Part shown: positions 36,719 to 45,663 of the stretch, piece after piece | How positions within the stretch are numbered: the stretch's first letter is position 1 | How the letters are laid out: each line of letters begins with the position of its first letter | Origin: Staphylococcus sp. NAM3COL9 | Lineage (GTDB): Bacteria > Bacillota > Bacilli > Staphylococcales > Staphylococcaceae | Length of the DNA: 64,000 nt | Direction: 5' to 3' | Assembly: GCF_001431205.1 (NCBI RefSeq) | Contig: NZ_LGPC01000016.1 | Span: 200,141 to 264,140 of the forward strand | Notes under the pieces: generated by a model | Databases searched by the model: none | The model's input: only the letters and a program-made list of their open reading frames with translations | What the model was told of the DNA's origin: nothing | Program-made: the position numbers and the translations under genes

Positions 36719-37480
36719 ATGAAAGCTAATCTAGTCAAAAAATGGACATTACCAATCATTACTTTTATCATTTTCCTATTTATATGGCAATGTGTAATAT
36801 GGATTGGAGATTACCAGCCTATTCTTTTACCAGGACCTTTGCTAGTAGCAGAAAGTATATGGCAATTCATTATTACCGGGGAAATATTCTCACACTTAGG
36901 CATTAGTTTATTTCGCTTTATTGTAGGATTTGGATTTGCAGTTATCATAGGGATTCCTGTTGGCTTTTTATTAGGACGCAAAAATACATTATTTGATGCA
37001 ATCGAACCGCTATTTCAATTAATTAGACCGGTGTCCCCTATAGCATGGTCGCCATTCGTCGTTTTATGGTTTGGTATCGGGAGTTTACCTGCAATGGCAA
37101 TTATATTTATCGCAGCATTTTTTCCAATTGTTTTTAATACAATCAAAGGGATTAGAAATGTTGAACCACAATACTTGAAGATTGCATCTAATTTAAATTT
37201 AAAGGGATGGTCATTATACCGAAACATCCTCTTCCCTGGTGCATTTAAGCATATTATGGGTGGTATACATATGGCAGTGGGAACAAGCTGGATATTCTTA
37301 GTTTCTGGCGAAATGATTGGTGCACAATCTGGACTCGGATTCTTAATTGTTGATTCCCGGAATATGTTGAATTTAGAAGATGTTTTGTCTGCCATATTCT
37401 TTATTGGGGTATTTGGATTCTTAATTGATCGCCTCATTAGTTATTTAGAGAAAATGATATTAACACGTTTTGGTGAATAA
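36719..37480 (+). CDS. ABC permease, SsuC/TauC-like
   Basis: The 253-residue membrane protein has six helices and the BPD_transp_1 coupling motif (EAA loop) RNVEPQYLKIASNLNLKGWSLYRNILFPGA near residue 150. The opening WQCVIWIGDYQPILLPGPLLVAESIWQF and the segment RPVSPIAWSPFVVLWFGIG are typical of SsuC/TauC permeases. It starts five bases after the binding-protein stop, behind AAGGAGGG. Confidence 0.85.
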   Translation: MKANLVKKWTLPIITFIIFLFIWQCVIWIGDYQPILLPGPLLVAESIWQFIITGEIFSHLGISLFRFIVGFGFAVIIGIPVGFLLGRKNTLFDAIEPLFQLIRPVSPIAWSPFVVLWFGIGSLPAMAIIFIAAFFPIVFNTIKGIRNVEPQYLKIASNLNLKGWSLYRNILFPGAFKHIMGGIHMAVGTSWIFLVSGEMIGAQSGLGFLIVDSRNMLNLEDVLSAIFFIGVFGFLIDRLISYLEKMILTRFGE

Positions 37481-37494
37481 AGGAGAGCATATTT

Positions 37495-38529
37495 ATGAGT
37501 TTAAAAACACACATTGAAAACGAATTAGATCCATATTTAGTAGAAATTGATGACGGATCACACTATCCTAAAGCCTTCATTCAAACTTTATTTAAAGAAG
37601 GTTTTTTTAAAGAAAATGATGTCAAAGCAAATTCAGAAGTCATCGAAGAAGTATCAAAATCTTGTCTGACAACTGGCTTCTGTTTATGGTGCCAACTGGC
37701 ATTTTCCACCTATTTACAAAATGCAGAACAACCCCATTTAAATAAAGACTTACAACAGCAATTACTATCAGGAGAAATTCTAGGTGCTACAGGATTATCA
37801 AATCCGATGAAATCATTTAATGATTTAGAATCATTCAACTTGTCACATCACTATAATGATGAGCAATTCATTGTAAATGGTAGATTACCTGCGATTAGTA
37901 ACATTGCTGCAGATCATTATTTTGGTGCTATTTCTAAATCTGAAACATCAGATGAACTTGTAATGTTTATCGTTCAAGCCAATCAAGAAGGCGTATATAT
38001 AAATGAAATGTCTACCTTCTTAGGTGTGAATGGTTCAGCAACATTTTCAATTGAAATGAATGATGTGCACATACCTGAAGCACATATTATTACACACGAC
38101 GCAAAAACATTTGCATCTAAAATACGTCCACAATTTGTAGCGTTACAAATACCGATTGCATTAGGTTCTGTGCGATCATCACTTGATTTAATTCATAAAT
38201 GCTCTAATGCACAAAATGGTATTAACAAATATTTAGAATATGATATTCAAGACTTTGAAACATCTTACAACGCTATAAAAAAACAATTTTACAGTTTATT
38301 AGATACAAATGATTTACAGAATCAATTTGCTGACTTAATTGATTTGAAAAAAGAAGCCGGTTATTTACTACTTGAAGTTAATCAAGCATCCATGGTTAAC
38401 GGTGGTTCTAGAGCATATTCACCTCGTGCACCACAAGCACGTAAATTAAAAGAAGGCTTTTTCTTTGCAGCGTTAACACCAACATTAAGACATTTAGGTA
38501 AACTACAAGAAGAATTCAAAAAGCAGTAA
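37495..38529 (+). CDS. Acyl-CoA-dehydrogenase-like flavoprotein
   Basis: The 344-residue protein has the reduced acyl-CoA dehydrogenase layout: an N-terminal helical domain (VEEVSKSCLTTGFCLWCQLAF), a middle beta domain (GATGLSNPMKSFND, FLGVNGSATFSIEMNDVHIP) and C-terminal helices. It is shorter than true ACADs (about 380). It resembles the branch containing FMNH2-dependent desulfurising enzymes (SfnB/DszC-like), which fits its place behind an SsuBAC-type importer, 15 bp after the permease. The catalytic Glu of dehydrogenases is not evident by eye. A role in releasing sulfur from the imported compound is inference. Confidence 0.65.
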   Translation: MSLKTHIENELDPYLVEIDDGSHYPKAFIQTLFKEGFFKENDVKANSEVIEEVSKSCLTTGFCLWCQLAFSTYLQNAEQPHLNKDLQQQLLSGEILGATGLSNPMKSFNDLESFNLSHHYNDEQFIVNGRLPAISNIAADHYFGAISKSETSDELVMFIVQANQEGVYINEMSTFLGVNGSATFSIEMNDVHIPEAHIITHDAKTFASKIRPQFVALQIPIALGSVRSSLDLIHKCSNAQNGINKYLEYDIQDFETSYNAIKKQFYSLLDTNDLQNQFADLIDLKKEAGYLLLEVNQASMVNGGSRAYSPRAPQARKLKEGFFFAALTPTLRHLGKLQEEFKKQ

Positions 38530-38567
38530 TGCTTCAGTTAAATAGATCACTTTAGAAACAGTGATAA

Positions 38568-38602
38568 CTACTATAAAATAGAAAACCTCATTTTTATAGT
38601 AG
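38568..38602 (+). terminator. Weak terminator of the SsuBAC-type operon
   Basis: CTACTATAAAA pairs with TTTTATAGTAG; the T's lie inside the stem and the sequence continues GCTGGGACATAAAT, a motif common between staphylococcal genes. Confidence 0.4.
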
Positions 38603-38693
38603 GCTGGGACATAAATACATGTTTCAACTTCAATCTTTATTTGAAACTAGCTGAAGGCTATAGGATGAGACTGTGCTCGAAGAAAACGCACAC

Positions 38694-38745
38694 AAAAAAA
38701 CAGCGAACAAATGTGTGAAAACACAATTATTCGCTGTTTTTTTTG
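38694..38745 (-). terminator. Terminator of fphF
   Basis: AAAAAACAGCGAA pairs with TTCGCTGTTTTTT, with an inner TGTGT/ACACA stem; long T-runs on both strands. Confidence 0.88.
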
Positions 38746-39507
38746 TTATGCTTTTACAAACCATTCAATTGCACGTTTAATACTTTTATCCCAATAAGCA
38801 TAATCATGTTTACCAGGACCACCCTCAAATTGATATGGAACTGCCTTTTCATCTAAATACTTGATGAATTGTTGATTATCTTCATGCAATTTATCTTCCG
38901 TACCACACATGATAAGTAACTCCGGGATAACTTTCTTTTGGTCGATTGCTTGATCGACTAAATGATATGGATCTAATTCAGTACCTTTAACACTTTTACT
39001 TGTCCCCGCTATAGCTTCACCTGAGAAATCATACCAATCAAAATCCATAAGGTGTTGACCATTAAACACTGCTGATAACGGACAAGCTTTAGCAAAACGA
39101 TGGCCTTGTGATAAAGCGTATTTTATTGTGCCATAGCCACCCATAGAGTGACCAGCAATAAAGTTATCTTCTCTTTTATCAGATAATGGTAGAATTTGAT
39201 GCGCATAATCTAACACTTCTAATACATAATCAAAATAGTTATGACCATAAACCATGTTACTGTAACCACTGTGGTCCGCGTTTGGCATAATGACTGCTAA
39301 TTGATGCGTATTAGCATAACGTTCGATACTTGTGTAACGCATATAAGAAGTTTCATCACTTGAAAGACCATGTAGTAATAATAAAGTTTTCAGTGGTTTC
39401 GGTTGTGCTGCTTTATTAAAATAACTTTCATCTTCCGGTAAAATCACCATAAAATGATGATGCATACCTATCGTTTTAGAATTATAATTAATTGATAAAA
39501 TTGCCAA
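38746..39507 (-). CDS. fphF: Carboxylesterase FphF (esterase-D-like serine hydrolase)
   Basis: FphF is one of the fluorophosphonate-binding serine hydrolases of S. aureus, related to human esterase D. The 253-residue product closely follows it: LLLHGLSSDETSYMRYTSIERYA, the nucleophile elbow GHSMGGYGTIKYAL (Ser near 120), LLIMCGTEDKL near 203 for the acid, and GKHDYAYWDKSIKRAIEW near 235 for the catalytic His. It starts at TTG 39507 behind GGGAAGTG. It is only 19 bp after opuCD in the same direction and may be co-transcribed with the opuC operon. Confidence 0.87.
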   Translation of the reverse strand: MAILSINYNSKTIGMHHHFMVILPEDESYFNKAAQPKPLKTLLLLHGLSSDETSYMRYTSIERYANTHQLAVIMPNADHSGYSNMVYGHNYFDYVLEVLDYAHQILPLSDKREDNFIAGHSMGGYGTIKYALSQGHRFAKACPLSAVFNGQHLMDFDWYDFSGEAIAGTSKSVKGTELDPYHLVDQAIDQKKVIPELLIMCGTEDKLHEDNQQFIKYLDEKAVPYQFEGGPGKHDYAYWDKSIKRAIEWFVKA

Positions 39508-39526
39508 CTTTAATCACTTCCCTTTA

Positions 39527-40216
39527 TTAATTCATACTTTGTGGTTTATGTTTTTCTTTTTTCTGTGCTTTGTTTGAAGGATCTAAACGTTTTTCTAAAA
39601 ACCTCAATCCAACGTCAATTAGAATTGCGATTAATGCAATTGGAATTGCACCTGCAAGAATAAATGTCGTTCCATCTGTTGCGTTTGTACCGCGAATAAT
39701 AATGTCACCTAAAGTTGGTGCTCCAATAAATGACCCAACCGCTACAACACCAATTGCTACAACCAGTGCGATTCTTAAACCACCTAAAATAACAGATAAA
39801 GACAACGGCAACTCAATCAAACGTAACACTTGATTTCGTGTCATTCCCATACCTTTACCAGCATCTTTAATGTTTGCATCAACACCAATAATACCTGTAA
39901 AAGTATTTTTAATTATAGGTAACAATGCATATAAGAACACCGTTAAAACAACTGTATTTGGACCTAGGCCCATCACTAACATTAAAATAGCTAGCATCGC
40001 AATAACTGGTACAGTCTGTATAATATTCGCAATTGTAATAATCGTCCATGATAATTTTTTATATCTAGCGATAATAATACCTAATGGTATACCTACAATT
40101 GCTGCAAATAGAACACCATATACTGACATTAATAAATGCTTAATAAATAAGTCCCATAGGTAGCCAAAGTTAACTGAATAATATTCGACTAATTGTTGTA
40201 ATAAATTACCTTCCAT
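39527..40216 (-). CDS. opuCD: Osmoprotectant ABC permease OpuCD
   Basis: One of two membrane subunits of the OpuC importer for carnitine, glycine betaine and choline-type osmoprotectants. The 229-residue protein has about five to six helices, and its coupling loop is IIGVDANIKDAGKGMGMTRNQVLRLIELPLSLSVILGGLRIA. It overlaps the OpuCC stop codon by one base (TAATG) and is the last opuC gene. The end of the protein is basic (KRLDPSNKAQKKEKHK). Confidence 0.88.
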   Translation of the reverse strand: MEGNLLQQLVEYYSVNFGYLWDLFIKHLLMSVYGVLFAAIVGIPLGIIIARYKKLSWTIITIANIIQTVPVIAMLAILMLVMGLGPNTVVLTVFLYALLPIIKNTFTGIIGVDANIKDAGKGMGMTRNQVLRLIELPLSLSVILGGLRIALVVAIGVVAVGSFIGAPTLGDIIIRGTNATDGTTFILAGAIPIALIAILIDVGLRFLEKRLDPSNKAQKKEKHKPQSMN

Positions 40217-41160
40217 TAGTTTTGACCACCTTTCTTATCGTCTTCAAAATAGTTATGCTCTTTCAAGAAATTTTTAGCTACAATTGCTGGTTCTTGTCCT
40301 TCTCCATCTGCTTGATAATTAAGCTTTTGCATTTCGTCTGTTGATATTTTGTCATTTAATTTATTAATAATTGGTTTTAATTTCGGATTTTTTTCTAATA
40401 AATCATTAGTTGCTACTGCACTCGCATCGTATGGTGGGAAAAAGTGTCTATCGTCTTCAAGTACTTTTAAGTCGTACCCCTCAATACGTCCATCCGTTGA
40501 ATAACCAACTGCTACTTCTAAGTTTTTTGAATCTAATGCATCATATACAAGTCCGATTTGCATTGGACGCACCGTATCAAAGTCAAATCCATATTCTTTC
40601 GTAAATCCTGGATAACCATCACCTTCACGGTGTAACCATGAACTGTCTACGCCAAGTCTTAACTCATTGCTATATTTTTCCAAATCTGACACAGTTTCTA
40701 AATTATATTTTTTAGCCGTTTCTTTAGTAACCATAAATGCATATGTGTTCGCAAAACCATATGAATCAAAGAATGTTTGATCAAATTTCTTTTGGAATCC
40801 ATCTTGGATAGCTGTCATCGCTTTTTCAGGATCTTTTATTGGGTCCTCGTTTAAGGCGCCAGTTAAATCTGTGCCAGTATATCTTGCCCCTGACATGTTC
40901 GCATCACCATTCACTAAAGCATTGTGTTGAATAGTACTTGAACCTAAATTGTTAATTAATGATGGTTTAATCTTACCATCTGTATCATGTTCTATAATAA
41001 GTCTCAACATATGAGACATAATTTGTGATTCGCTCGTTGCAAGTGCTGTAATTTTAACTTCATCATCTGAGCTGCTACCACTTAAACCAGGTAAACTACA
41101 TCCAGATAACACCGTCAGACATAGTACAAGCACGATACTATACTGTTTAAACTTCTTCAT
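40216..41160 (-). CDS. opuCC: Osmoprotectant-binding lipoprotein OpuCC
   Basis: The extracellular receptor of OpuC. The 314-residue protein has a lipoprotein signal ending VLSGC (C21). An OpuAC-type binding fold follows: ITALATSESQIMSHMLRLII, GDANMSGARYTGTDLTGAL, FANTYAFMVTKETAKKY and VAVGYSTDGRIEGYDLKVLEDDRHFFPPYDASAV, whose tyrosines line the aromatic box for quaternary amines in this family. It lies 15 bp after opuCB. The ligand is expected to be carnitine and/or glycine betaine, which fits the adjacent carnitine genes. Confidence 0.88.
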   Translation of the reverse strand: MKKFKQYSIVLVLCLTVLSGCSLPGLSGSSSDDEVKITALATSESQIMSHMLRLIIEHDTDGKIKPSLINNLGSSTIQHNALVNGDANMSGARYTGTDLTGALNEDPIKDPEKAMTAIQDGFQKKFDQTFFDSYGFANTYAFMVTKETAKKYNLETVSDLEKYSNELRLGVDSSWLHREGDGYPGFTKEYGFDFDTVRPMQIGLVYDALDSKNLEVAVGYSTDGRIEGYDLKVLEDDRHFFPPYDASAVATNDLLEKNPKLKPIINKLNDKISTDEMQKLNYQADGEGQEPAIVAKNFLKEHNYFEDDKKGGQN

Positions 41161-41175
41161 AATGTCCTCCTTTTA

Positions 41176-41811
41176 TTATCTGGATACTTTTAATCCTTTT
41201 GGCACAGCCCATTTTTCGACTATTGAAAGTAATACGTCTACAATTAAAGCTAATATTGTAACAAGTATAGCTGCACTTACAATCATCAATGGGTCATATA
41301 GATTTAAACCGTTAAATACAAAGTCACCTAAACCGCCTGCACCAACATAACTTGCTAGCGTCGCCCAACTGATTACATATACAGATGATAATCGAATACC
41401 ACCTAATATAAGTGGTAATGCTAACGGTAACTCAATATCTTTCATAAGTTGTAACTTGGTCATTCCCATACTTGTGCCAGCTTCTTTAATATTATTGTCG
41501 ATATTTTTGACGCCTAACACAGTATTATTCAATATTGGTAAAAGTACATAGATAAATAATGCTACAATTGCCGGTAATTTTCCCACACCAAATATCGGTA
41601 TCATGATAGCTAACACCGCAAGCGTTGGTATTGTTTGAAGTACACCAGCAATTGTGAGTACGATATTTGAAGTTCTTTTCATTTTGGATAAGATAATGCC
41701 TAACGGTACAGCAACTACGATAGCGATTAACAATGCGATCATTGAGATATAAAAGTGTTCAGCTGTTTTTGACATCAGTTGCCCACCATATTGCTCTATG
41801 AAATCTTTCAT
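41176..41811 (-). CDS. opuCB: Osmoprotectant ABC permease OpuCB
   Basis: The first of the two OpuC membrane subunits; 211 residues, five to six helices. Its coupling loop GVKNIDNNIKEAGTSMGMTKLQLMKDIELPLALPLILGGIRLSSVY parallels that of OpuCD, showing a shared origin. It overlaps the opuCA stop by one base (TAATG). It works with OpuCA, OpuCC and OpuCD. Confidence 0.88.
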   Translation of the reverse strand: MKDFIEQYGGQLMSKTAEHFYISMIALLIAIVVAVPLGIILSKMKRTSNIVLTIAGVLQTIPTLAVLAIMIPIFGVGKLPAIVALFIYVLLPILNNTVLGVKNIDNNIKEAGTSMGMTKLQLMKDIELPLALPLILGGIRLSSVYVISWATLASYVGAGGLGDFVFNGLNLYDPLMIVSAAILVTILALIVDVLLSIVEKWAVPKGLKVSR

Positions 41812-42995
41812 TATTTATCAGCTCCTACATTTTCGGGCTCAACTATTGCATTTTGATTCGAATTGTCATTTTCATCTATTTCACCCCAGATACTGTCATA
41901 AACAATATCCACTAGGTTTGCTCTCGTAACTAATCCAATTAACGTTTCACCATCTTTATCCACTACTGGAACATTTCTTACATTTCGTTTTAAAATTGTA
42001 CGTACTGAATCTTGCAATTTACTATCTATTCTCACTCTATAAATATTACGTTGCATCGTATCGATAAGCTCTTTGTTTGCACGTAACCCTTGATTAATAT
42101 CTTCAATATCTAAATAACCCAGTAATCTACTGTTATTACCTACCACAAAAATAGTATCTACACGACGTTCTCTCATGACTTTAACTACTTCGTTCAGTGA
42201 ACGATCTGCATGTACAGTGACCGGTTTAATCATTGCATCCTTAACTGTACGCATGTTTGGACGATCCTGAATCAATCTATTTTGACCAATAAAATCACGT
42301 ACGAAATCGTTTGCAGGTTGACGTAATATATTATCTGGTGTATCAAATTGTATAATTTGTCCTTCAGACATAATACAAATTTTGTCTGCTAGCTTAATCG
42401 CTTCATCCATATCATGCGTAACAAAAACAAATGTTTTACCTAATTTTTGTTGTAATTCTTTCACTAAATCCTGTAAAGTATCTCTCGTAATCGGGTCTAA
42501 TGCACCAAAAGGTTCATCCATTAATATGACATCTTGTTCAGCTGCTAATGCACGCACTACCCCAATACGTTGTTGCTGTCCACCAGATAATTGAGATGGA
42601 TATCTATCTAAAAACTCTTCAGGTAAATCTACAAGTTCAATTAATTCTTTCGCTTTACGTTCTTTCTTTTCTTGAGACCATTTTAATAATTTCGGCACTA
42701 AAACGATATTTTCTCTGATCGTCATATGAGGCATGAGTCCTATTTGTTGAATTACATAACCAATTTTTCTACGTAATTCTACTGGGTTCATTTTGCGGAC
42801 ATCTTCGCCATTGATTGTTATTTGTCCCTCAGTAGCTTCTATCATTCTGTTAATCATTCTTAAAGCAGTCGTTTTCCCACTACCACTTGTTCCTATAAAC
42901 GCAATAAATTCACCAGATTGAACATCTAATGATATGTTATCTACAGCTTTCTTCCCACCACCGTAAACTTTTGATAAGTTTTTAATACTTAACAT
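41811..42995 (-). CDS. opuCA: Osmoprotectant ABC ATPase OpuCA with CBS domains
   Basis: The ATPase of OpuC. The 394-residue protein has Walker A GTSGSGKTTALRMIN (near 35), signature LSGGQQQRIGVVRALA (near 138), Walker B VILMDEPFGALDPITRD (near 158) and H-loop VFVTHDMDEAIKLAD (near 190). A tandem CBS pair occupies about 255-375 (MIKPVTVHADRSLNEVVKVM, NVPVVDKDGETLIGLVTRANLVDI). In OpuA/OpuC systems the CBS pair senses ionic strength or c-di-AMP. It is the first gene of opuCA-CB-CC-CD. A sigma-B-like promoter lies about 230 bp upstream. Confidence 0.9.
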   Translation of the reverse strand: MLSIKNLSKVYGGGKKAVDNISLDVQSGEFIAFIGTSGSGKTTALRMINRMIEATEGQITINGEDVRKMNPVELRRKIGYVIQQIGLMPHMTIRENIVLVPKLLKWSQEKKERKAKELIELVDLPEEFLDRYPSQLSGGQQQRIGVVRALAAEQDVILMDEPFGALDPITRDTLQDLVKELQQKLGKTFVFVTHDMDEAIKLADKICIMSEGQIIQFDTPDNILRQPANDFVRDFIGQNRLIQDRPNMRTVKDAMIKPVTVHADRSLNEVVKVMRERRVDTIFVVGNNSRLLGYLDIEDINQGLRANKELIDTMQRNIYRVRIDSKLQDSVRTILKRNVRNVPVVDKDGETLIGLVTRANLVDIVYDSIWGEIDENDNSNQNAIVEPENVGADK

Positions 42996-43296
42996 GGTTC
43001 AATTCCTTTCTATGTACATATTTAAATTAAAAATATTTCATAATAAATTTAGGACTACCTGTGAATGTTATACAAATTCTAAAATAAGTAACAACATAGC
43101 TACAAATAGCCCTAATTTATTCGTTTTGGTTGTTAAAAAACAAATCACTTATACAATAAATTAAAATTTGATTTTGTTACTCTATATAATAAGATACCTT
43201 AATTAATAAAAATAAACAATTTATACTCATGTGTTTTGTTTCTTAAAACATTCAATAAATGTAGTTAATCAATCGTTTCAAATTGATTTCATTATA
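42996..43296. other. Upstream region of opuCA
   Basis: This AT-rich gap holds a sigma-B-like promoter (43223-43249), and an inverted repeat AATCAAT-N8-ATTGATT (43267-43288) just after the thioesterase stop. The repeat might be a weak terminator or operator. A vegetative-type pair TTGTTT-N17-TATCTT also occurs on the minus strand. Confidence 0.45.
43223..43249 (-). promoter_or_regulatory. Candidate sigma-B promoter of opuC
   Basis: On the minus strand GTTTTA, a 15-base spacer, then GAGTAT, against a sigma-B consensus of GTTTAA-N13-15-GGGTAT. The match is reasonable but not perfect, and the leader to opuCA would be over 200 bases. Confidence 0.35.
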
Positions 43297-43770
43297 CTAT
43301 TTATGCTTAATACCAATTAGATGACCAAGCTCTTGGGGCTTATTTTCCATCGTATTTATAGTAGCATAATCTTCAATTGCTTTTTTTATCATTTTTGGAA
43401 ATGCTTCGGGCTTATCTATAGCTGTATTCATACCCATGAGCATTACTTCATAAGTTGCACAGCGAGATTGATTTGTATCTGTTAATGTCATAAATACATG
43501 TAAACGTTTCGCATCATAATCATATAACTTTACATTAACTGAGATTAATTCATCCACTTTAATTTCTTTTAAATACATCACATGATTTTCTAAAGTGAAC
43601 ACTGTGTATTGGCTTTGTGCTATCCACGCTTTATCTAATCCTAAATAGGCAATCCAAGCGTCTGTCGCATCACTAAAAACACGATTATATTCAGCATCAT
43701 TCATATGACCATTGTGATCTACCCAAATATCTTTCACTTTAGTCGTATATTCAAACTGTGAATGTATCAT
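43297..43770 (-). CDS. Hotdog thioesterase, probable betainyl-CoA thioesterase
   Basis: The 157-residue protein has a 4-hydroxybenzoyl-CoA-type hotdog fold: VKDIWVDHNGHMNDAEYNRVFSDATDAWI is the family's catalytic opening (D-x-x-G-H-x-N), and VFTLENHVMYLKEIKVDELISVNVKLYDYDAKRLH forms the strands. It directly follows a carnitine-dehydrogenase-like gene and a BKACE gene. In the known Pseudomonas carnitine pathway the equivalent protein (CdhB) hydrolyses betainyl-CoA to glycine betaine and CoA. I infer the same role here. Confidence 0.75.
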   Translation of the reverse strand: MIHSQFEYTTKVKDIWVDHNGHMNDAEYNRVFSDATDAWIAYLGLDKAWIAQSQYTVFTLENHVMYLKEIKVDELISVNVKLYDYDAKRLHVFMTLTDTNQSRCATYEVMLMGMNTAIDKPEAFPKMIKKAIEDYATINTMENKPQELGHLIGIKHK

Positions 43771-43771
43771 A

Positions 43772-44737
43772 TTAATACACCGATGGATTTGTGGCTTTTT
43801 TCATTGATGGAGTATCTCCGGGCCAATATTCTTCTGCTAATTTTTTAACTTTGATTAAAAATTCGTTGCGCTTTTGATCAAGCTCTGACATTGTTTGTCC
43901 TTGTGATGATGCTTCACATCCATTAACGACTTCATCATATAAGTCTTTCGTTAATTCTGGTGCTACTAATTTAGTCCATGGTTTTTTCAAAGCTGGACCA
44001 AATTGTTTTAACATGTGACGCATACCACCTTCTCCACCTGCCAAATGGAAAGTCATGAATGGTCCATATTGTGCGTAACGTAAGCCTGCCGCATGTGTGA
44101 ATGCTTTATCTACTTCTTCTGTAGTAGCTATGCCATCATTTACAATATGCAATGCTTCTCTCCAAAGTGCTTCCATTAATCTATCAGCAATATGACCTTC
44201 TATTTCATGTCTTACATGTAATACGTCCATGCCAATACTTTCATAAGCTTGTTCAGCTTTTACTGTCGTTGCTTCCGCAGTTAATTGTCCAGGAACAATT
44301 TCTACAAGCGGTAAAATATATACCGGATGGAAGGGATGAGCGACAACTAAACGCTCTGGATGTTGCAAGTTTTGCTGTAACTCTGAAGGTTTAATACCTG
44401 AAGTACTTGACCCTATTATTGCATCAGGTCGTGCATAAAAGTCTATTTCAGTAAGCACTTGCTCTTTTAATGATTCAATTTCAGGCACATTTTCTTGTAT
44501 ATGATCTGCTTCTTTAACTGCTTCTTCTAAATATGGTGTAAATGTAAGGTTTTCTAATGAAGCACCTTCTGCTAAGCCAAGTTCCTCGGCATATGGCCAA
44601 TTTTGTTTTACTTGTTTCAACATTCTTTCATATGCGCCTTCACTTGGATCAGTAGCGATTACTTCATGTCCATGTGCTAACATTCTTGTAATCCATCCAC
44701 TACCAATAACGCCTGTACCTACAACTGCGAATTTCAT
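43772..44737 (-). CDS. L-carnitine dehydrogenase (3-hydroxyacyl-CoA dehydrogenase family)
   Basis: The 321-residue protein has the NAD-binding Rossmann motif VVGTGVIGSGWITRMLAHGHEVIATDPS at the N-terminus and SSTSGIKPSELQQNLQHPERLVVAHPFHPVYILPLVEIVPG near 115-155. The latter holds the S-x-x-S and catalytic His (AHPFHP) of 3-hydroxyacyl-CoA dehydrogenases. The GGEGGMRHMLKQFGPALKKPWTKL tail matches carnitine dehydrogenases. It would oxidise L-carnitine to 3-dehydrocarnitine. It overlaps the BKACE gene by four bases (ATGA). Assignment rests mainly on the three-gene context. Confidence 0.8.
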   Translation of the reverse strand: MKFAVVGTGVIGSGWITRMLAHGHEVIATDPSEGAYERMLKQVKQNWPYAEELGLAEGASLENLTFTPYLEEAVKEADHIQENVPEIESLKEQVLTEIDFYARPDAIIGSSTSGIKPSELQQNLQHPERLVVAHPFHPVYILPLVEIVPGQLTAEATTVKAEQAYESIGMDVLHVRHEIEGHIADRLMEALWREALHIVNDGIATTEEVDKAFTHAAGLRYAQYGPFMTFHLAGGEGGMRHMLKQFGPALKKPWTKLVAPELTKDLYDEVVNGCEASSQGQTMSELDQKRNEFLIKVKKLAEEYWPGDTPSMKKATNPSVY

Positions 44738-45624
44738 TTTATGCCTCCTTGTGGATCTCTAAGTTGATATTTTTCACGCGCTTCAGCTGGCGTCATTGGT
44801 GCTATATCTAAACCTTTTAATATTTCTACAGCCTTTTCAACGAGTTGTTCATTAGTGGCTTTGACACCTTTTGCCAAATATAAATTATCTTCTAATCCCA
44901 CACGTACATTGCCCCCACGTTTAGCCGCTTCTTCTACTGTTGGAAATTGCATTCTGCCAATACCAAATGCTGACCAATGTGCATTTTCAGGTATACGCGT
45001 CTTAAAGTATTCTATCGTTTCAGCGTCATTTTCTGCGCCCCAAGGAATACCGAGACAAAATTGGAACATTGGTTCTCCTTCAATTAAACCTTCATTTATA
45101 AGTTGCTTAGCAAATGAAATATGACCACTATCAAAACACTCTAACTCAGGTTTAACCCCAGCACCTTTAACAAGTTGTGCTTGTTCTCTTAACCAGCCTG
45201 CTGGACTTAAGTAAAGTGCATCACCCATATTGACGCTACCACAGTCTAGGGTACACATTTCTGGTAATAATGTGCCTACAGGTTCATGTCTTTCTTTGGG
45301 CGTTTGCATGTCTGTTCCTTTTGCACCAGTATATGGGTCTTCTAGATTAGGAATGAAGTCTCCTCCGCCACCAGAAGTAATATTTATAACAATATCTTCG
45401 TCTGCTTCTCTAATTAATTTCACTGCTTCTTTAAAAAATTCAACGTTATGACTAATGCCACCTGTTTTTGGGTCTCTAGCATGTATATGTGCCACAGTCG
45501 CTCCTGCTCTTGCACATTTTATCGCTGAATCAGCAATCTCTTGAGGTGTTATAGGAACACTTTTATTTTTTTCTGTAGTATCACCAGCACCTGTTATAGC
45601 TGCTGTTAGCATAACTTTCTTCAT
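44734..45624 (-). CDS. Beta-keto acid cleavage enzyme (BKACE, DUF849), probable dehydrocarnitine cleavage
   Basis: BKACE enzymes use zinc to condense acetyl-CoA with a beta-keto acid and split it into acetoacetate and a new CoA ester. The 296-residue product shows the zinc-binding ATVAHIHARDPKTGGISH (near 45), the catalytic region GGGGDFIPN and LECFDSGHISFAKQL, and VRVGLEDNLYLAKG near 245. With dehydrocarnitine it would release betainyl-CoA plus acetoacetate. It is first in the operon BKACE-dehydrogenase-thioesterase. The ATG follows AGGTTTAT with TTGGAGG just upstream. The substrate is inferred from its neighbours. Confidence 0.8.
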   Translation of the reverse strand: MKKVMLTAAITGAGDTTEKNKSVPITPQEIADSAIKCARAGATVAHIHARDPKTGGISHNVEFFKEAVKLIREADEDIVINITSGGGGDFIPNLEDPYTGAKGTDMQTPKERHEPVGTLLPEMCTLDCGSVNMGDALYLSPAGWLREQAQLVKGAGVKPELECFDSGHISFAKQLINEGLIEGEPMFQFCLGIPWGAENDAETIEYFKTRIPENAHWSAFGIGRMQFPTVEEAAKRGGNVRVGLEDNLYLAKGVKATNEQLVEKAVEILKGLDIAPMTPAEAREKYQLRDPQGGIK

Positions 45625-45663
45625 TAATATAAACCTCCAAAAGAGTTTTTTAATACATCAATT

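Noticed and set aside
42382..42594. Plus-strand 70-codon frame inside opuCA
   Set aside because: It is Ser/Cys-rich shadow of the ATPase signature region with no ribosome site.
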